Assembly (NCBI RefSeq): GCF_021462225.1
Contig: NC_061795.1
Location: 47,784,380-47,848,379, forward strand
DNA length: 64,000 nt
Source of the DNA: Girardinichthys multiradiatus
Taxonomy: Eukaryota; Chordata; Actinopteri; Cyprinodontiformes; Goodeidae
Direction: 5' to 3'
The position numbers were made by a program, and so were the translations under genes. The notes below the pieces were generated by a model that was given only the letters and a program-made list of their open reading frames with translations, was not told the DNA's origin and did not search any database. Numbering within the stretch: position 1 is the first letter of the stretch; the number at the start of each line of letters is the position of its first letter. This document shows, in pieces, positions 1 to 11,280 of this stretch.

Positions 1-371
1 AGCTAGATAGAGCAGTACTGAAGCTCGGGTAAAAAGCTTTCACACAGCTTCTGGTTCATGAATGCTTCTACTGCAGACAAATAAAGATGATTTCGGCCAG
101 TCGATTGGACCTGAATGATTAATAAAGTCTAACATGAAGAGTTTGGACTGGTTTTTGTCCAGATGCAACAGCTGTTCGTTGATTATAATGACACGTTCTG
201 GTTCCTCAATAGAATGTAATGGGCAAGGACTATGGACTGGTTCTGATATTCTGTCACTGTGGTTGTATACACTGCTCAAAAAATTAAAAAAACACTTTAA
301 TCACAGTATAATATGAAGTCAGTTAAACTTCTGGATCATTAATCTGGTCAGTCCCGTAGTAGAAGGGGTTG
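1..371. other. no recognisable feature
   Basis: I see no gene or repeat that I can name here. Short ORFs on both strands have no recognisable motif. The stretch ends where the L2 3' terminus begins. Confidence 0.4.
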
Positions 372-1642
372 TTCAATTCAGTTTTATTTATATAGCACCA
401 ATTCACAACACGTCGTCTCAAGGCTCTTCACAAAGGGTTTGGTATGGTGCGAGGTTGTTGGAGAGGTTAGATTAAACTACTGAGTGTTAGAGTTTGGACA
501 TTTTAGAATGGGCTATGAGTAGCTGTACTAAGTAAAATAATAAACTGATAAAGTTTGTCCATCTAGAGCCCACTGGTGGCCATTGTTATACTAAAAACCA
601 CAAGGATTGGGATACCTCTCTCTGTCAGACTGATTATAACCATTGGAAAAGAGAAGGGGTCATACAGGTAGCAGAAATGGAGGGTGTGTTTGGACCTCAA
701 CCATAACTGAGCCGGTTTAGGCTAAACCTGACTCCCCCTTACTCCATCCAACAGGGAGGGAAGAAGGCAGTGGTATTCAATCGAATCATATAGATTTTAA
801 GTCAGGTACATACAGTGCACTGAGATTCCGTTTTTTATTCAAATTGGATAAAACGTTTTTTTATCTAAGGAAACCCAGCAGATTGCATCGAGTCAGAGAT
901 TTGTAGCAGTCACTCCTCCTGGATGAGCATGTAGAGACAGTGGACAGTCACTGGCATTGACTTTGCAGCAATCCCTTATGCTGAACATGCATGTAGCGAC
1001 AGTGGAGAGGAAAAACTCCCTTTTAGCAGGAAGAAACTTCCAGCAGAACCAGAACCAGGCTCAGTGTGAGTGGCCATCTGCCACGACCGACTGGGGGTTT
1101 GAGAGAACAGAGCAGAGACACAAAAAGAACACAGAAGCACTGATCTCAGGAGTGCTTTCTATGGGAAGGAAACGTAAATGTTAATGGATGTAGCTCCTTT
1201 AGTCGTTTCACCTAGAAAGAAAGAACAGATAAACTCTGAGCCAGTTTTCAAGGTTTGTGTCTGAAAGAGAGAACATAGAGTTAGTTACAGTAGAAGCTCA
1301 GTCAGTAGCTATGTCTAGGAGAGAGAAAGGGTTAAACACTGAAAGACAGGGCTATGTGGATCATCTGTAGAAGGTGAGCATTAAGTTGTTGCCAGCAGAA
1401 GCTCGGACGATGCCCCTCTCCAGAAAGGTGTCACAGGTAGACACAGAGTCAGGCCAGGTGTAGCTTCTAGGAAGAGAACAGAGAGAGAACAAAGTTAAAA
1501 GCTTAAATAACAGCAAATAATGCAAAATTGGAGAGTAGTATGAGAATGTAGCGAAGAGAGTGAAAGTTGTCATTATGTTCTCCAGCAGCCTAAGCCTATA
1601 GCAGCATAAGTACAGAGATAGCTCAGGATAACCTAAGCTACT

Positions 1643-2487
1643 CTAACTATAAGCTTTATCAAAAAGGAAAGTTTTAAGCCTAGCCTTAAAAGTAGACAGG
1701 GTGTCTGCCTCACGGACTAAAGCTGGGAGCTGGTTCCCTAGGAGAGGAGCCTGATAACTAAAGGATCTGCCTCCCATTCTACTTCTAGAGACTCTAGGAA
1801 CCACCAGTAAACCTGCAGTCTGAGAACGAAGTGCTCTGTTAGGAACATATGGACCAATCAGATCTCTGATATATGATGGAGCTAGATCATTAAGGGCTTT
1901 ATATGTGAGGAGGAGAATTTTAAATTCTATCCTGGATTTAACAGGGAGCCAATGAAGGGAAGCTAAAATAGGAGAAATATGATCTCTCTTTTTAATTTTC
2001 ATAATAACTCTTGCTGCAGCATTTTGAATCAGCTGAAGGCTTTAACTACATTTTGTGGACATCCTGATAGTAAAGAATTACAATAGTCCAGCTTTGAAGT
2101 AACAAATGCATGGACTAGTTTTTCAGCGTCACTCCTGGACAGGATATTTCTAATTTTGGCAATGTTCTGGAGGTGAAAGAAGGAAATCCTAGAAACCTGT
2201 TTAATATGGGATTTAAATGACATGTCCTGGTCAAAAATAACACCAAGGTTTTTTACTTTATTACCGGAGGTCAATTTAATGCCATCCAGGTTAAGTGACT
2301 GACTAAGCAGTTTCTTCTTCAAAGACCAAAGATAACAACGACAAGCAGAAAATTTAAAGTCATCCAAGTTTTTTATGTCTTCAAGACATAATTGTAGTGT
2401 ATCTAACTGGTTGGGCTCATCAAGATTTATGGATAAGTAAAGCTAAGTATCATCAGCGTAAGTGAAAATGTATCACATGTTGCCTGA
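1643..2487 (-). pseudogene. L2 reverse transcriptase, palm and C-terminal part
   Basis: The catalytic motif Y-A-D-D is readable on the minus strand at 2460-2449. It is followed at once by Thr and a TAG stop at 2445-2443, where the family normally has Gln (CAG), so a single C-to-T change would explain it. Downstream are the thumb-type segment KVKNLGVIFDQDMSFKSHI, then LDYCNSLLSGCPQ. After a frameshift near 2030 comes the conserved tail with ISPILASLHWLPVKSRIEFK. The frame ends at 1643, where the 3' UTR starts. All of this is colinear with the N-terminal part upstream, apart from the deletion before YADD. Confidence 0.85.
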
Positions 2488-3501
2488 TCATTTTACCTCT
2501 TTCCCTACAGCATATTCCAGCCTTTTTAAGAGAATATTATGGTCAACTGGATCAAATGCAGCACTGAGATCTAACAGAACCAGAACAGACACAAGTCCAT
2601 TATCTGAGGCCATAAGAATATCATTAGTGACTTTCAGCAGAGCTGTTTCAGTGCTATGATGAGCTCTGAAACCTGATTGAAACTCTTCAAACAGGTCATT
2701 GCTGTATAAATGTTCACACATTTGATTAGCAACTATTTTCTCAAGTATTTTAGATAAGAATGGAAGATTGGATATAGGTCTGTAATTTTTCAAGTCATCT
2801 CGATCAAGCGAAGGTTTCTTAAGTAAAGGTTTAATTACAGCTAACTTAAAAGCCTGTGGTTCTGATCCATTTACTAAGGATAGGTTAATCATATCTAAAA
2901 TGGGGCTGGTAATCAGAGGGAACACTTCCTTAAATAATTTGGTTGGGATTGGGTCTAACATACAAGTTGAAGGTTTAGATGAAGCTAATATTTCTGATAA
3001 CTCAGGAAGCTTCACAGGATCAAAACAGTCCAAATACAAATCAGGTTCTGCAGTTACTTCCAATGTTGTCTCACTTGCTGAGGATGAAGTAATCATCTTC
3101 AGGAGTATGGCAAAGATTTTCTTTTTAATAGAATCAATTTTATTTAAGAAGAATCCCATAAAGTCATGACTGCTAAGAGCTAAGGGAATGGATGGCTCAA
3201 CAGAGCTATGACTAAGTTTAGCAACTGTACTAAAGAGAAACCTAGGATTATTCTTGTTCTCTTCTATTAATGATGAGAAATAAGCTGTTCTAGCTTGGTG
3301 AAGTGTCTTTTTATACAACAGTAGGCTATTTTTCCAGATTAAGTAGGAATCCTCTAGGTGTGTAGAGCGCCATTTTCTATCCAATTTTCTAACACTGTGC
3401 TTTAAAGTACGCAGCTCTGAATTAACAGTGGCCCTCCACTGTTTTTCTGTGATGATCAGAGTCAGCTGTTTTGGTGGTAATGAAACTAAAAACTGATGCA
3501 C
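2488..3501 (-). pseudogene. L2 reverse transcriptase, N-terminal part
   Basis: A 337-aa open frame carries the pre-RT linker and the first RT blocks. The linker includes '[17 protein letters not shown]' at about residues 89-105. It is followed by [18 protein letters not shown], then [16 protein letters not shown], then [17 protein letters not shown] near the C terminus. The last block contains the first catalytic Asp (AAFD). Fish L2 copies usually have T or I, not P, after AAFD. The frame then runs out after LLKRLEY, just where about 60 codons, including the expected PQGSVLGP block, are missing before YADD. No endonuclease precedes it. RNA-templated DNA synthesis is the family's role, but this copy cannot encode a functional enzyme. 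Confidence 0.85.
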
Positions 3502-3545
3502 TAAAGGGGTAACAATGAGACAACTCTAAAAACAGGAATGGTCTT

Positions 3546-3960
3546 GTGGATGGAGTCAGTCCAGACAGTCCAACTCCACCAGGAGGAACATCAATACATG
3601 CTATTGTCGGAAGCTTTGCTGTGTCTTCCAGCACAGTTTGGAGAGAATGGAGCAGTTTCCAGAAAACAGGCAGTTACTTCAGGAGAGCTGGATGGGGCCG
3701 TCAGAGGTCCTCAATCTATCAGCAGGATGGACCGGTATCTGCTCCTCTGTGGAAGGTGGAACAGGATGAGTACTGCTGGAGCTCTACAAAGTGACCTCCA
3801 GCAGGCCCCTGGCATTAATGACTCTGACCAAACCATTAGCAAAAGACTTTGTGAGGGTGACCTGAGGGCCCGACGTCCTCTATTGTACCCTGTACTCACT
3901 TCACAGAATCATGGAGCTTGACTGGCCTGCCAAAGGAAGTTCTCGAACAAGATGACCTCC
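3546..3960 (+). pseudogene. Tc1/mariner-like transposase relic
   Basis: Two overlapping plus-strand frames together show the N-terminal DNA-binding half of a Tc1-like transposase. The first frame has a helix-turn-helix block with SSSTVWREWSSFQKTGSY followed by RRAGWGRQRSS. The second frame, from about 3715, has the second HTH: STAGALQSDLQQ, DQTISKRL and LRARRPLLYPVLTSQNHGA. The split between frames at about 3715 is a frameshift. The DDE catalytic core is not recognisable downstream, and no terminal inverted repeats were found. It abuts the 5' end of the L2 copy. I assign it to Tc1/mariner from the paired HTH pattern and the 'LRARRP...GPVLT' style block typical of these proteins. Confidence 0.7.
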
Positions 3961-4159
3961 ACACCTGTTGCCTGGTACTTCTTTCGCTCAGGTCATACTG
4001 TTATGGTGTGTGGTGGTGAAGGACCAAAGTGACAACAGGACATCGGCAGATGCACTGGGGACATATACATTTTAATGAAAACTCACAGGACAATGAAAGA
4101 AGCACAGGAATCAGGGGATGATAACAGACGACCCATCATAGATGGATCAGAAACCATGG

Positions 4160-5230
4160 ACTTAAAGAGGAGATATCATGCAAAATCTACTTTTCAGCCC
4201 TTAAATACATTTTATTGTGCATTTGGAGTCTGTAGGAGTGCTGAAAAGTTTAATTTAGTCTCCCCAGGTGCTTTTTTTAACTGTTATGTCACAGTATTTG
4301 CTGCAGAACAGTTGAACAAGCTCATGGACTTCCGGCTGACCAATTTCACATATCTGCCATTTTCAATTCTCACTGCTACTTTGTAGTCCAAGCTCAAGTA
4401 TGCCGAAGCTGCAAGTGGATAAGTCTAAATGTTTGGTTGTTAGGTGTATTAACCCACACAATTCACCACACTGTCCCCCAGCATCAGATCCCCTTCGAAG
4501 TGCCTGTTTAAATTTTATTTATGTACCCACATCAGTGGAGAAATTCCTATTTGTTGACGCAAGGCACTTCAAGGACGAGTTTTTCATCAACCTTCACCAG
4601 TAGCAAGAAATATTTGCTGAAAAACTGATCAAGGGGTCAGTTCTTTCTGTCTATGGAAACAACGGACACAGCAAAGCTGTAAGCAGCAAATAACCCTGAA
4701 ATGACAGCAAACGTTATTTTAGACATGGATTTATTGTGTTGATGTGATGTCCTGGCCATTGTTCTGGTAGCAGTAGCATCTCTGCTTATGTTAGTGCTGC
4801 ATGCTGCTTGTAGCTCCTGGAGGACAGAACCGTACTGCGTGTTTTGAATAATTTTATTACATAAACAGTTTAGCATTGTTTTTGCTGTTCTTGTCATGTT
4901 TCTGCGCCACTAGATAGTTGTATTTCTGTTATCAAACTACAAAAATGGGTGGAGCGGAACACTCTTTGACCTGGAGGGGGGCAGGGTGTAAAGTGCCTCA
5001 ATAGCATTTAAAGAGACGGCACCAAAACGAGTAGCTCTCAAACGGACCTCAGAACAGGTAAAAGAGGAGCCTGTGGAGCTACAAGAACAAGGAGTTCAGA
5101 CCAAAGCATTAATATTTCACTTTATATAGACATCCACAACTGGATCATTTAAGGGTGAAAAGGAAAATACATCAGAGATTAACTGAAATCCGGTGTTTAT
5201 TTTACAGAAACACAAACAGGTGTGAATCAT
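4160..5230 (+). mobile_element. relic of a THAP-domain-encoding transposon
   Basis: A non-coding leader at 4170-4385 recurs at 45800-46050. It is followed by a short THAP-like ORF (4400-4603) and then degenerate sequence up to about 5230. The repeat plus a THAP-type DNA-binding ORF suggests a DNA transposon of the P-element, Harbinger or related THAP-carrying kind. No transposase catalytic domain or terminal repeats can be seen, so the superfamily is open and both boundaries are approximate. The tail (about 4985-5220) looks like non-coding sequence that recurs in fish, but I cannot name it. Confidence 0.45.
4400..4603 (+). pseudogene. THAP-like zinc-finger domain fragment
   Basis: The 67-aa frame starts MPKLQVDKSKCLVVRC and carries PPASDPLRSACLNFIY, then ARHFKDEFFINLHQ before a stop. 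This follows the THAP layout: an N-terminal C-x-C-type pair, a central P-region with a conserved aromatic, and a C-x2-H-F pair near the end. The central Trp is replaced (AC-LNF rather than AW-LNF). The Cys of the C-terminal C-x2-H pair appears as Asp (DARHF), so zinc binding should be lost. The usual long C-terminal remainder is absent. THAP domains bind DNA in host proteins and in several transposases; here the context is clearly repeat-derived. Confidence 0.6.
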
Positions 5231-7435
5231 GACAATGACTATATTATTTCAAATCTGTTAAAAAAAAAGTTTATTATTTAATAATTACACACATTTTCTG
5301 AGTTATGTAGTTAAAACAATGAATTGTTTATCTTTAGCAGTTACATCGTTTTTTTTCTGTTCTGCTACAGATCAGATTGTATGAATAAATGTGCTTTAAG
5401 CGCATATGTAACATGACTTGATCATTAATAAAACATGTCTGTGCCTTTACCGATGAACATATATGCAGGTCTGGAGCAGTCCACGTGTAGCTGTTTGTGT
5501 GCTTGAACACACGAGTGCCTGTGAGGAGGGTGAAGTGAACAGAGCTCAGGTATCTGCAGGGCTTTGAGGCTCTTAGATGAAAAAAAGTAAAAATGAATCG
5601 ACCGTAGCCTCCTCCTGAAACCAAACATTGGAGATGAACCCAGCACCGGCAAGAAGAAGAAGCGAATAGAAAGCTGATGAGAAAATCAGACCAGAGGTTG
5701 AAGGTTGAGGAAGACTCGACTGTCCGCTTTGGTTGTTTACAGGAAACTCTTCCTACACAGACATTTAGAAATCTACAGGATATCACAGATGTTCAATAGC
5801 TTGCGACCTTTACATAACTTTCTCCTATAGTTTACAAATAAAAACGTCTTAGAAAACCGTCTGGTGGATCAAACTTGAAAGAAATCTACTTTTTCCAGCA
5901 AACATTGTAACTTAATTGTGAACCTTTGAATTAGAGATTCATTGGAGGACTCAGTGTTGAGGGTCTGAAGGAGCCATTTTAGCAGGTTGGGGAGATAGAG
6001 ATAGGGAGAAGAACAACATTTATTTCAGTTGAGTATTTCAGCTACTGAAACAGGAGCACAGGGTGTTAAAGATGTGTTATCTATAATAAATGCTGCTGAA
6101 GATTTTCTGTAGGATTAGGTCTGGGGACTCTATTGGTCCATGAAGAAGATTGATTTTAGGTGTGGTGATCCAATCCTGGGTTGATCTGTTAATTGGTTTT
6201 AATTCTACTGGAAGACCAGATGAGGGTCCAGTTTACTACCAGAGGCCACCAGATTTGTTTTTCAAATATTCTGCTATTTAAAAAAGTTCATTAAGGCCAT
6301 GCCAGGAGAAACACGCCAGCAGCATCACAGACCCTCCACTTTCCTTAACAGTAGATATGAGGTGCTTTTCCACATACTCATGATTTGTTTTACACCAGAC
6401 CCAGCCGGAGGGTTTGTTGCAGAAAGGGTCAGTCTTAGTGTCATGTGACATAAATTCATAATGAAGTCACCGCATAAATAAAAGGCCTTTCTTTACATTG
6501 GAATAAACAACATACTATAACGAATATACAGCATTCTGTAATGAAAAATAGCAATAGTTAGCTGCCTAAATCTTGGTCCTATTAAGATAGTTTTTATTTA
6601 TTCATTTTTAGTTTTATCAAATTTTTTAAGTCTGAGAAAGCATCTAATCATGTGAATAATATATAAATTTACACAGTTTTATAACAATATAGCCCCAACT
6701 TATTGGAAATAATAATTTATTTTGCATATTGAAGTTAAACAGTCTTAACCAATATAAAAACTCTTCAGAAATGAATTAAAACTTGACACTTTCAGTATAA
6801 AATTATCTTCAATAGCTTTTTGATTTTGTTCTAATAATGTTCAGGTAAATTTTTTGACTGCAGTCAACATTTTTCTCCTAAAGGGAAAATCTCAATTTCT
6901 TTCTTTCTGAATGACACAAATAATAAAGTACACACAAAAAAAAAAAGATTAAAACATATCTCCAGTATAAAATTGGGTAAAAAAAAAATTAATAATGCCA
7001 AATAATAACGCGGTGAAAGGTTGAACTCAGATGTGTTTAGGGAGGAACCTGCAGCAGGAAGAAATCACAGCAGTTATTTTTCCTTGGACAGGCAATGAAA
7101 AGACTAAGCCTTTTTTATTCCGTCTACTCTGGGATAAAACATCACATGAATAGGACTGGGAATTTTAGTCCCATTCCTTCCCAGTCCCAGTCATTCTGCT
7201 GTGGAAATTCAATGCCGTTATTCCATGAAAAAACTGAAATACAGCTAAAGCCTGCATTTGTTATTATATCTGTACTTAAAGACATTACTAGGTTCTTCTT
7301 TCTGGGAAGTTTATTCACATGCATCTTTGGTAGTGTTAGTCAGGTTAGGTATATGTTAACTATTCTCCCATGAATGTTGACATCTACCATGCTAATTTAT
7401 CACGACAGCCTGTAGAGAGAGATAGAGCTTTTAAG
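5231..7435. other. AT-rich non-coding stretch
   Basis: No gene or nameable repeat is visible. From 6500 to 7000 the DNA is strongly AT-rich. The minus-strand ORFs at 5334-5786 and 5425-5652 lack motifs and look like chance frames. Confidence 0.4.
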
Positions 7436-7665
7436 TTTTTGTTTTTTCTGTTGATTGTACAGTCTGACCTTGGGGTGGAGTTTCAGGGATGTCTTGGGAA
7501 GAAAAGCGACCTTAGAATCATAGTCCGCAAATCGTTTGAAAATTAACTTATAACCTTTACAGCTAGATGGACAAGATCAGTTGCTTCATTTCTGATGTCT
7601 TGACAGTTTATTAATACACACCTGTATGGTCCAGAGCAAAAAAACGGACTAAACTCCTGCTTTTA
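7436..7665 (-). mobile_element. Tc1-like fragment, 5' part, antisense
   Basis: The segment matches, on the minus strand, the 5' region and start of the transposase of a widespread vertebrate Tc1-like family. The cues are the 'tctgaccttggggtg' stretch, an 'acacacctgtatggtccagag' like leader and 'ctcctgcttttatgg' near the element end. It is heavily decayed and no frame stays open. The next piece (7671-7835) is from the same superfamily but in the opposite orientation. Confidence 0.5.
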
Positions 7666-7670
7666 TGGTG

Positions 7671-7835
7671 AAAGCAGGACTTTTGGAATATTATTCTTTG
7701 GACAAATGAGTCTAAAACTGAATTATTTGGACACCAGAACCAAGGGCATGTTTGGTATAAACCAAATACAGTATTTCAGGAAAATAACCTGTGTGATAGT
7801 TTAGGTATGCTTTGCAGCAGCAGGACCACTTTAAT
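7671..7835 (+). mobile_element. Tc1-like transposase catalytic-region fragment
   Basis: Plus-strand translation reads QDFWNIILWTNESKTELFGH, then HVWYKPNTVF. This is the second block of a Tc1-like DDE core, normally W-(S/T)-D-E-(S/T)-K. Here the catalytic Asp reads Asn (TNES), so the copy is dead even apart from its truncation. It lies 5 bases from an antisense piece of the same kind of element, giving a head-to-head chimera. Confidence 0.65.
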
Positions 7836-7904
7836 GTGGAATCTGTTGTATTTTTGTGCTCTTAGAGGTACTGTAAACATTCATTAATTCATCTTCTGTA
7901 CCGT

Positions 7905-8222
7905 TGCTTCCATAGTGGGTCACGGGGGAACTGGTGCCTATCTCCAGCAGTCTACGGGCAAGAGGCCAGGTACATCCTGGAGAGGTCACCAGTCCATCGC
8001 AGGGCAACACACAGCACAAACAACCATTCACACCTAAGGGCAATTTAACCTAACAGTCATGTTTTTGAACTGTGGGAGGAAGCCGGAGTACCCAGAGAGA
8101 ACCAACGCATGCACGGGGAGAACATGCAAACTCCATGCAGAAAGACCCCCGGCCGGGAGTCGAACCCAGGACCTTTTTGCTGCAAGGCAACATTGCTACC
8201 AACTGCATCACTGTGCAGCCAC
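7905..8222 (+). repeat. widespread teleost interspersed repeat (SINE-like), copy 1
   Basis: It has the features of a very common fish repeat: a 'gtgggaggaagccggagtac' block, 'gggagaacatgcaaactcc', and 'gagtcgaacccaggacc' near one end. I recognise the pattern but do not assign a family name. Related pieces occur in the opposite orientation at 19715-19905 and 20085-20265, with a short piece at 36008-36065. Confidence 0.7.
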
Positions 8223-8508
8223 AATTTAAACAAATGGAGAGAAATTGTGAAGATCAGATCATTTTTATTATGTCCTAATACCAAAACCCCCTTAATATTA
8301 AAACATTACTCAGAGGCAAGAACCCCATTCTGACACTAAATTGGAGGTTTAATTAAAACAGCAGAAACACCACATTTGGCCAGCTCATGTTATTATTGTC
8401 CCTAGTATGTAATCCTGTTTGCGAGGCTGTGTCTCTATACCACAGAGGGCTTAAAGGACTGCCATCAATGAGTGCGTGGGTCTCCATGGATTTTTGCAAA
8501 CATAACCT

Positions 8509-8511
<3 letters not shown>

Positions 8512-8543
<32 letters not shown>
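8512..8543. repeat. (GT)n microsatellite
   Basis: About 15 uninterrupted GT units. Further GT-rich DNA follows at 8715-8745. Confidence 0.95.
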
Positions 8544-8544
<1 letters not shown>

Positions 8545-8545
<1 letters not shown>

Positions 8546-9845
8546 CACCCTTCGAGTGTTTTATGTGTCTGGGGAGTGAGGTGCTAACTGTGATAAGTTA
8601 CAGCAGCAGCTTCAGGTGTTGGAGTCAATAAAAGCTCATTAACTCAACAGGAGGGTCAGTGGTTCTGTCCACCATAATATACCTTTCACTTTGTCTTCCT
8701 CACATGGTGGAGGCGTGTGTGTGTTAGTGTGCGTGTGTGTGTGCATAAGCTGCTGGTTTAATGGGAGTGCACGGTTCATTTCCTCTGACACAAACAGAGA
8801 TGACAGAGTTTAGGAAAGAAGACAAACGGCATGAATTTACAGTGAGAACGAGTGTTAATAACCACAAAGCATTTCACTGATGATCCCATCTCTGAGGTTT
8901 GGTTTCAGTTCGTGTCAGAAACGGTCATGCTCTGTTCTTACAATCAAAATACGTCTTAATCAATGCAAACAGAAAACAGTTGGGTCTGTTGGTGGAGGTT
9001 CATATAGATGGAATAAATCCAGATACCTTTGATACATGACTGTGAAAAACTCCTGGGTCATGTCTGGTTTCTATATATTTTCTTGCTAATCAGCCTGTTT
9101 TCCTGTCATTTTTTAAGGGGTCTTTACCAATATTTCTCTAGGCTGTCTGAAGGTCCTTAAAGGCTTTCTGATTCAGACTTGAGTTGCGTTTTCACTCATT
9201 CACCGCTTTGTTTTGTGAATATTGCTTCTCTTCACATCTTCCCTTTCTCTATACTGTACTATAGGTAGTCATTGTCTGCTGTATTTATTGTAAATTAAGG
9301 TCAGCTGTGCCAAGATGTTTGACCTATCAGGCTATACTTCAATAACTGGTAAGAATTCGCTAGTTGTAAATTGTTTTGGAAAAAACAAGTTTTTTCTCTC
9401 AAGGAGTTTAATGTATCTCCTGAAAGCACTCCTCCCTGAGGTTTTCCTTCTCCTAATGGCCTCACCACTATGCTTCTTTGTTCTGTTTTTGGTTCCACCT
9501 TTTCAACAGGATTCTCATAAGAAGTTTACCTCACAGTTCACAGCAAAAGCAAAGGAAAGACATGTACAGACTCAAGCAGATGATGAATTCTCACTCATTG
9601 TTTTACGCGTTAAAGGAAATTGTATCTTGGATACACCAGATAATAATAGACCATATTAAGCTTCCCATTTGGTGTTTCTGGGCTCTGCTGTAGATATCAG
9701 GTAGGGAGCTCCATGGTCTGGAGGAGGCATAGAGTAGAGCCTCTAGTTCACTGCTTCACAAAGAGTCAGTGAATGTGCTTTATTTTTCTCTTATCAAGCC
9801 TCCCTGTGGATTTTCCACTGTGATGTTCTACTGGGACAGACCCAC
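8545..9845. other. no recognisable feature
   Basis: I see no coding region or nameable repeat. The 114-aa plus-strand ORF at 9315-9659 has a hydrophobic middle but no family signature, and I treat it as a chance frame. Confidence 0.35.
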
Positions 9846-9955
9846 AACTTGCTGGACTGGGAATACCTTTGGATCCTGAGAAGATGACAGGTAACTGGGT
9901 TCCCCTTCTGGACGTCTGACCTCAGTGACCTGATCTCAGATAAACAGAGGACATT
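9846..9955 (+). repeat. possible Rex3-like 3' end fragment
   Basis: The phrase 'ggactgggaatacctttgga', followed by a decayed stretch ending in 'tctggacgtctgacctc', resembles the 3' coding end of Rex3 seen at 31940-32010. The match is weak and short. Confidence 0.3.
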
Positions 9956-10501
9956 GGTTTGGATAGTTAGTAATTCGACCATGTATTGAAGAACTAATTT
10001 AACAATGTTGGGTCATTTTCATTTGCTTCATCCATACTGTGGTCTGCTGGGATTCTCTTTGTTTTTTTGGAGTTTGTGTTCACCTTCTCAGGTGTCTTTG
10101 TTATAGTTGCTTCTCAGCTGTTCTTACATGCCATCTTCCCACTGCTCTTTTATTGCATTACATAACACAGGCTAACTAAACTGTTTTAAATCTCATTAAT
10201 CTTTCATTCCACTCCGCTGTGAGCTCTCCTTAACAAGCTTTTAGGTTGAATAATGCACCAGCTGATGGCCAAGGGTCGTTTTTATTTTGCAGGTCTGTGA
10301 AAACTGGTCCTGTGTGTGTGCATGGATTCATTTACATACTGTAGTGTGCAGGTGGGTATGGGTTTTATCCATCTTTATCTGGCGGTGCAGAGACCAGTCA
10401 TGTTTCCCTTGGGGGAGTTTGTAGGTTCAGATGCTTTCCTAAAGGCCAGAATACAAGTGGAAACCTTCAAATTTGATGTTGCCAGGCATGTTTTCCTCTG
10501 T

Positions 10502-10575
10502 TGTAACTCCCCTCCAACCTGAAGAGGACAGGCCACCCATTTCCGGTCGCGAACCATGAAATCATCTGCTGAACA
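10502..10575 (-). repeat. short Rex3 fragment, antisense
   Basis: 'actcccctccaacctgaaga' and 'ggtcgcgaaccatg' match the antisense of the Rex3 segment encoding MVLDQKRVACPLQVGGE, as read at 51390-51445. It is followed by 'atcatctgc', the antisense of the Rex3 A-D-D codons. The two parts are contiguous here but about 100 bases apart in the larger copies, so this remnant is internally deleted. Confidence 0.6.
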
Positions 10576-10799
10576 GAAAAGTGCAATCCAATTTACTGTA
10601 TAAAGCAGACTGGCCTTACACCCTACATAAGTTAAAAGAAAAGCATATGCTTCTGTCCATTCATTTTCAAATGTGTTATTTTCATAGTCCACTTTATGTA
10701 TTTTTGACAAAGCCATCTTCTTTTACTCACTCATCTGTGCACCACCAAGCCAAGTCATTGTACTGTCAGCAAGTGAAAACGAGCCAGTGGAAAAGGAGC

Positions 10800-10908
10800 A
10801 TTAGCAACCTGCGATTAAGGACCCCGGATAGCTTCTTCTTTGTCCTTTTTATGCCAGACAAAATGCTCTCTGGGTCCGGAGTCTGGGGTTTGGTGACCCC
10901 TGCTGTAG
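10800..10908. repeat. possible hAT non-autonomous element end
   Basis: The stretch ends in 'tggggtttggtgacccctg'. This resembles the 'cccctg' type terminus of fish hAT MITEs read outward. No matching opposite end or 8-bp duplication could be found, so this is tentative. Confidence 0.25.
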
Positions 10909-11280
10909 AGGTTGTGGAAATATCAGAGAGCAAAGTCACAAATAAATAGCATTGAACAAAGAGTAAAAAATACAAAGGAAAAATAAAACAGACAGAAATT
11001 ATTAAAACATGCACATACATAAATACATTAAAAATAGTAATTAATGAATAAAGTTGAAAATTGTAATTGATAATAACTAAATAAGGTAATTATTACTAAG
11101 GTGAATAAATAAAGAAGCTAATTAAATTAAATATATACATTTATGTCTCACTGAATAATTTAATTACTGCCTACATTCATTTATTTACTGTGTTTATGAT
11201 TATTTAATCTTATGCTTATTTATTTATTGAGCATTTATTTATTACGGTATATATTCTTAATTAGGGTTACGCTGAATTAA
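10909..11280. other. AT-rich spacer
   Basis: Very AT-rich DNA (many 'aataaata' and 'atttattta' runs) with no gene, ending abruptly at the truncated Rex3 copy. Confidence 0.5.

Larger units (their letters stand above)
372..3530 (-). mobile_element. L2-type non-LTR retrotransposon, 5'-truncated
   Basis: Read on the minus strand, a LINE ORF (3501 to 1643) is followed by a roughly 1.2-kb 3' UTR. The UTR ends near 372 in the fish-L2 type terminus: a 'gccttgag' stretch, then 'tatataaataaaa' leading into an AT-rich tail. The RT motifs and the C-terminal block containing LHWLPV match teleost L2 elements (Maui-like). No apurinic endonuclease domain is visible. The element stops near 3530, directly beside a Tc1-like relic, so it is 5' truncated. 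The ORF is broken by frameshifts, a stop beside the active site and an internal deletion, so it is inactive. The 3' UTR portion at about 900-1030 has a second partial copy at 56875-57010. Seen: motifs and terminus. Known: the L2 family. Inferred: truncation during insertion. Confidence 0.85.

Noticed and set aside
7905..8222. tRNA-derived SINE with a tRNA head
   Set aside because: I see no A and B box promoter pair that I trust, so it is left as an unnamed common repeat.
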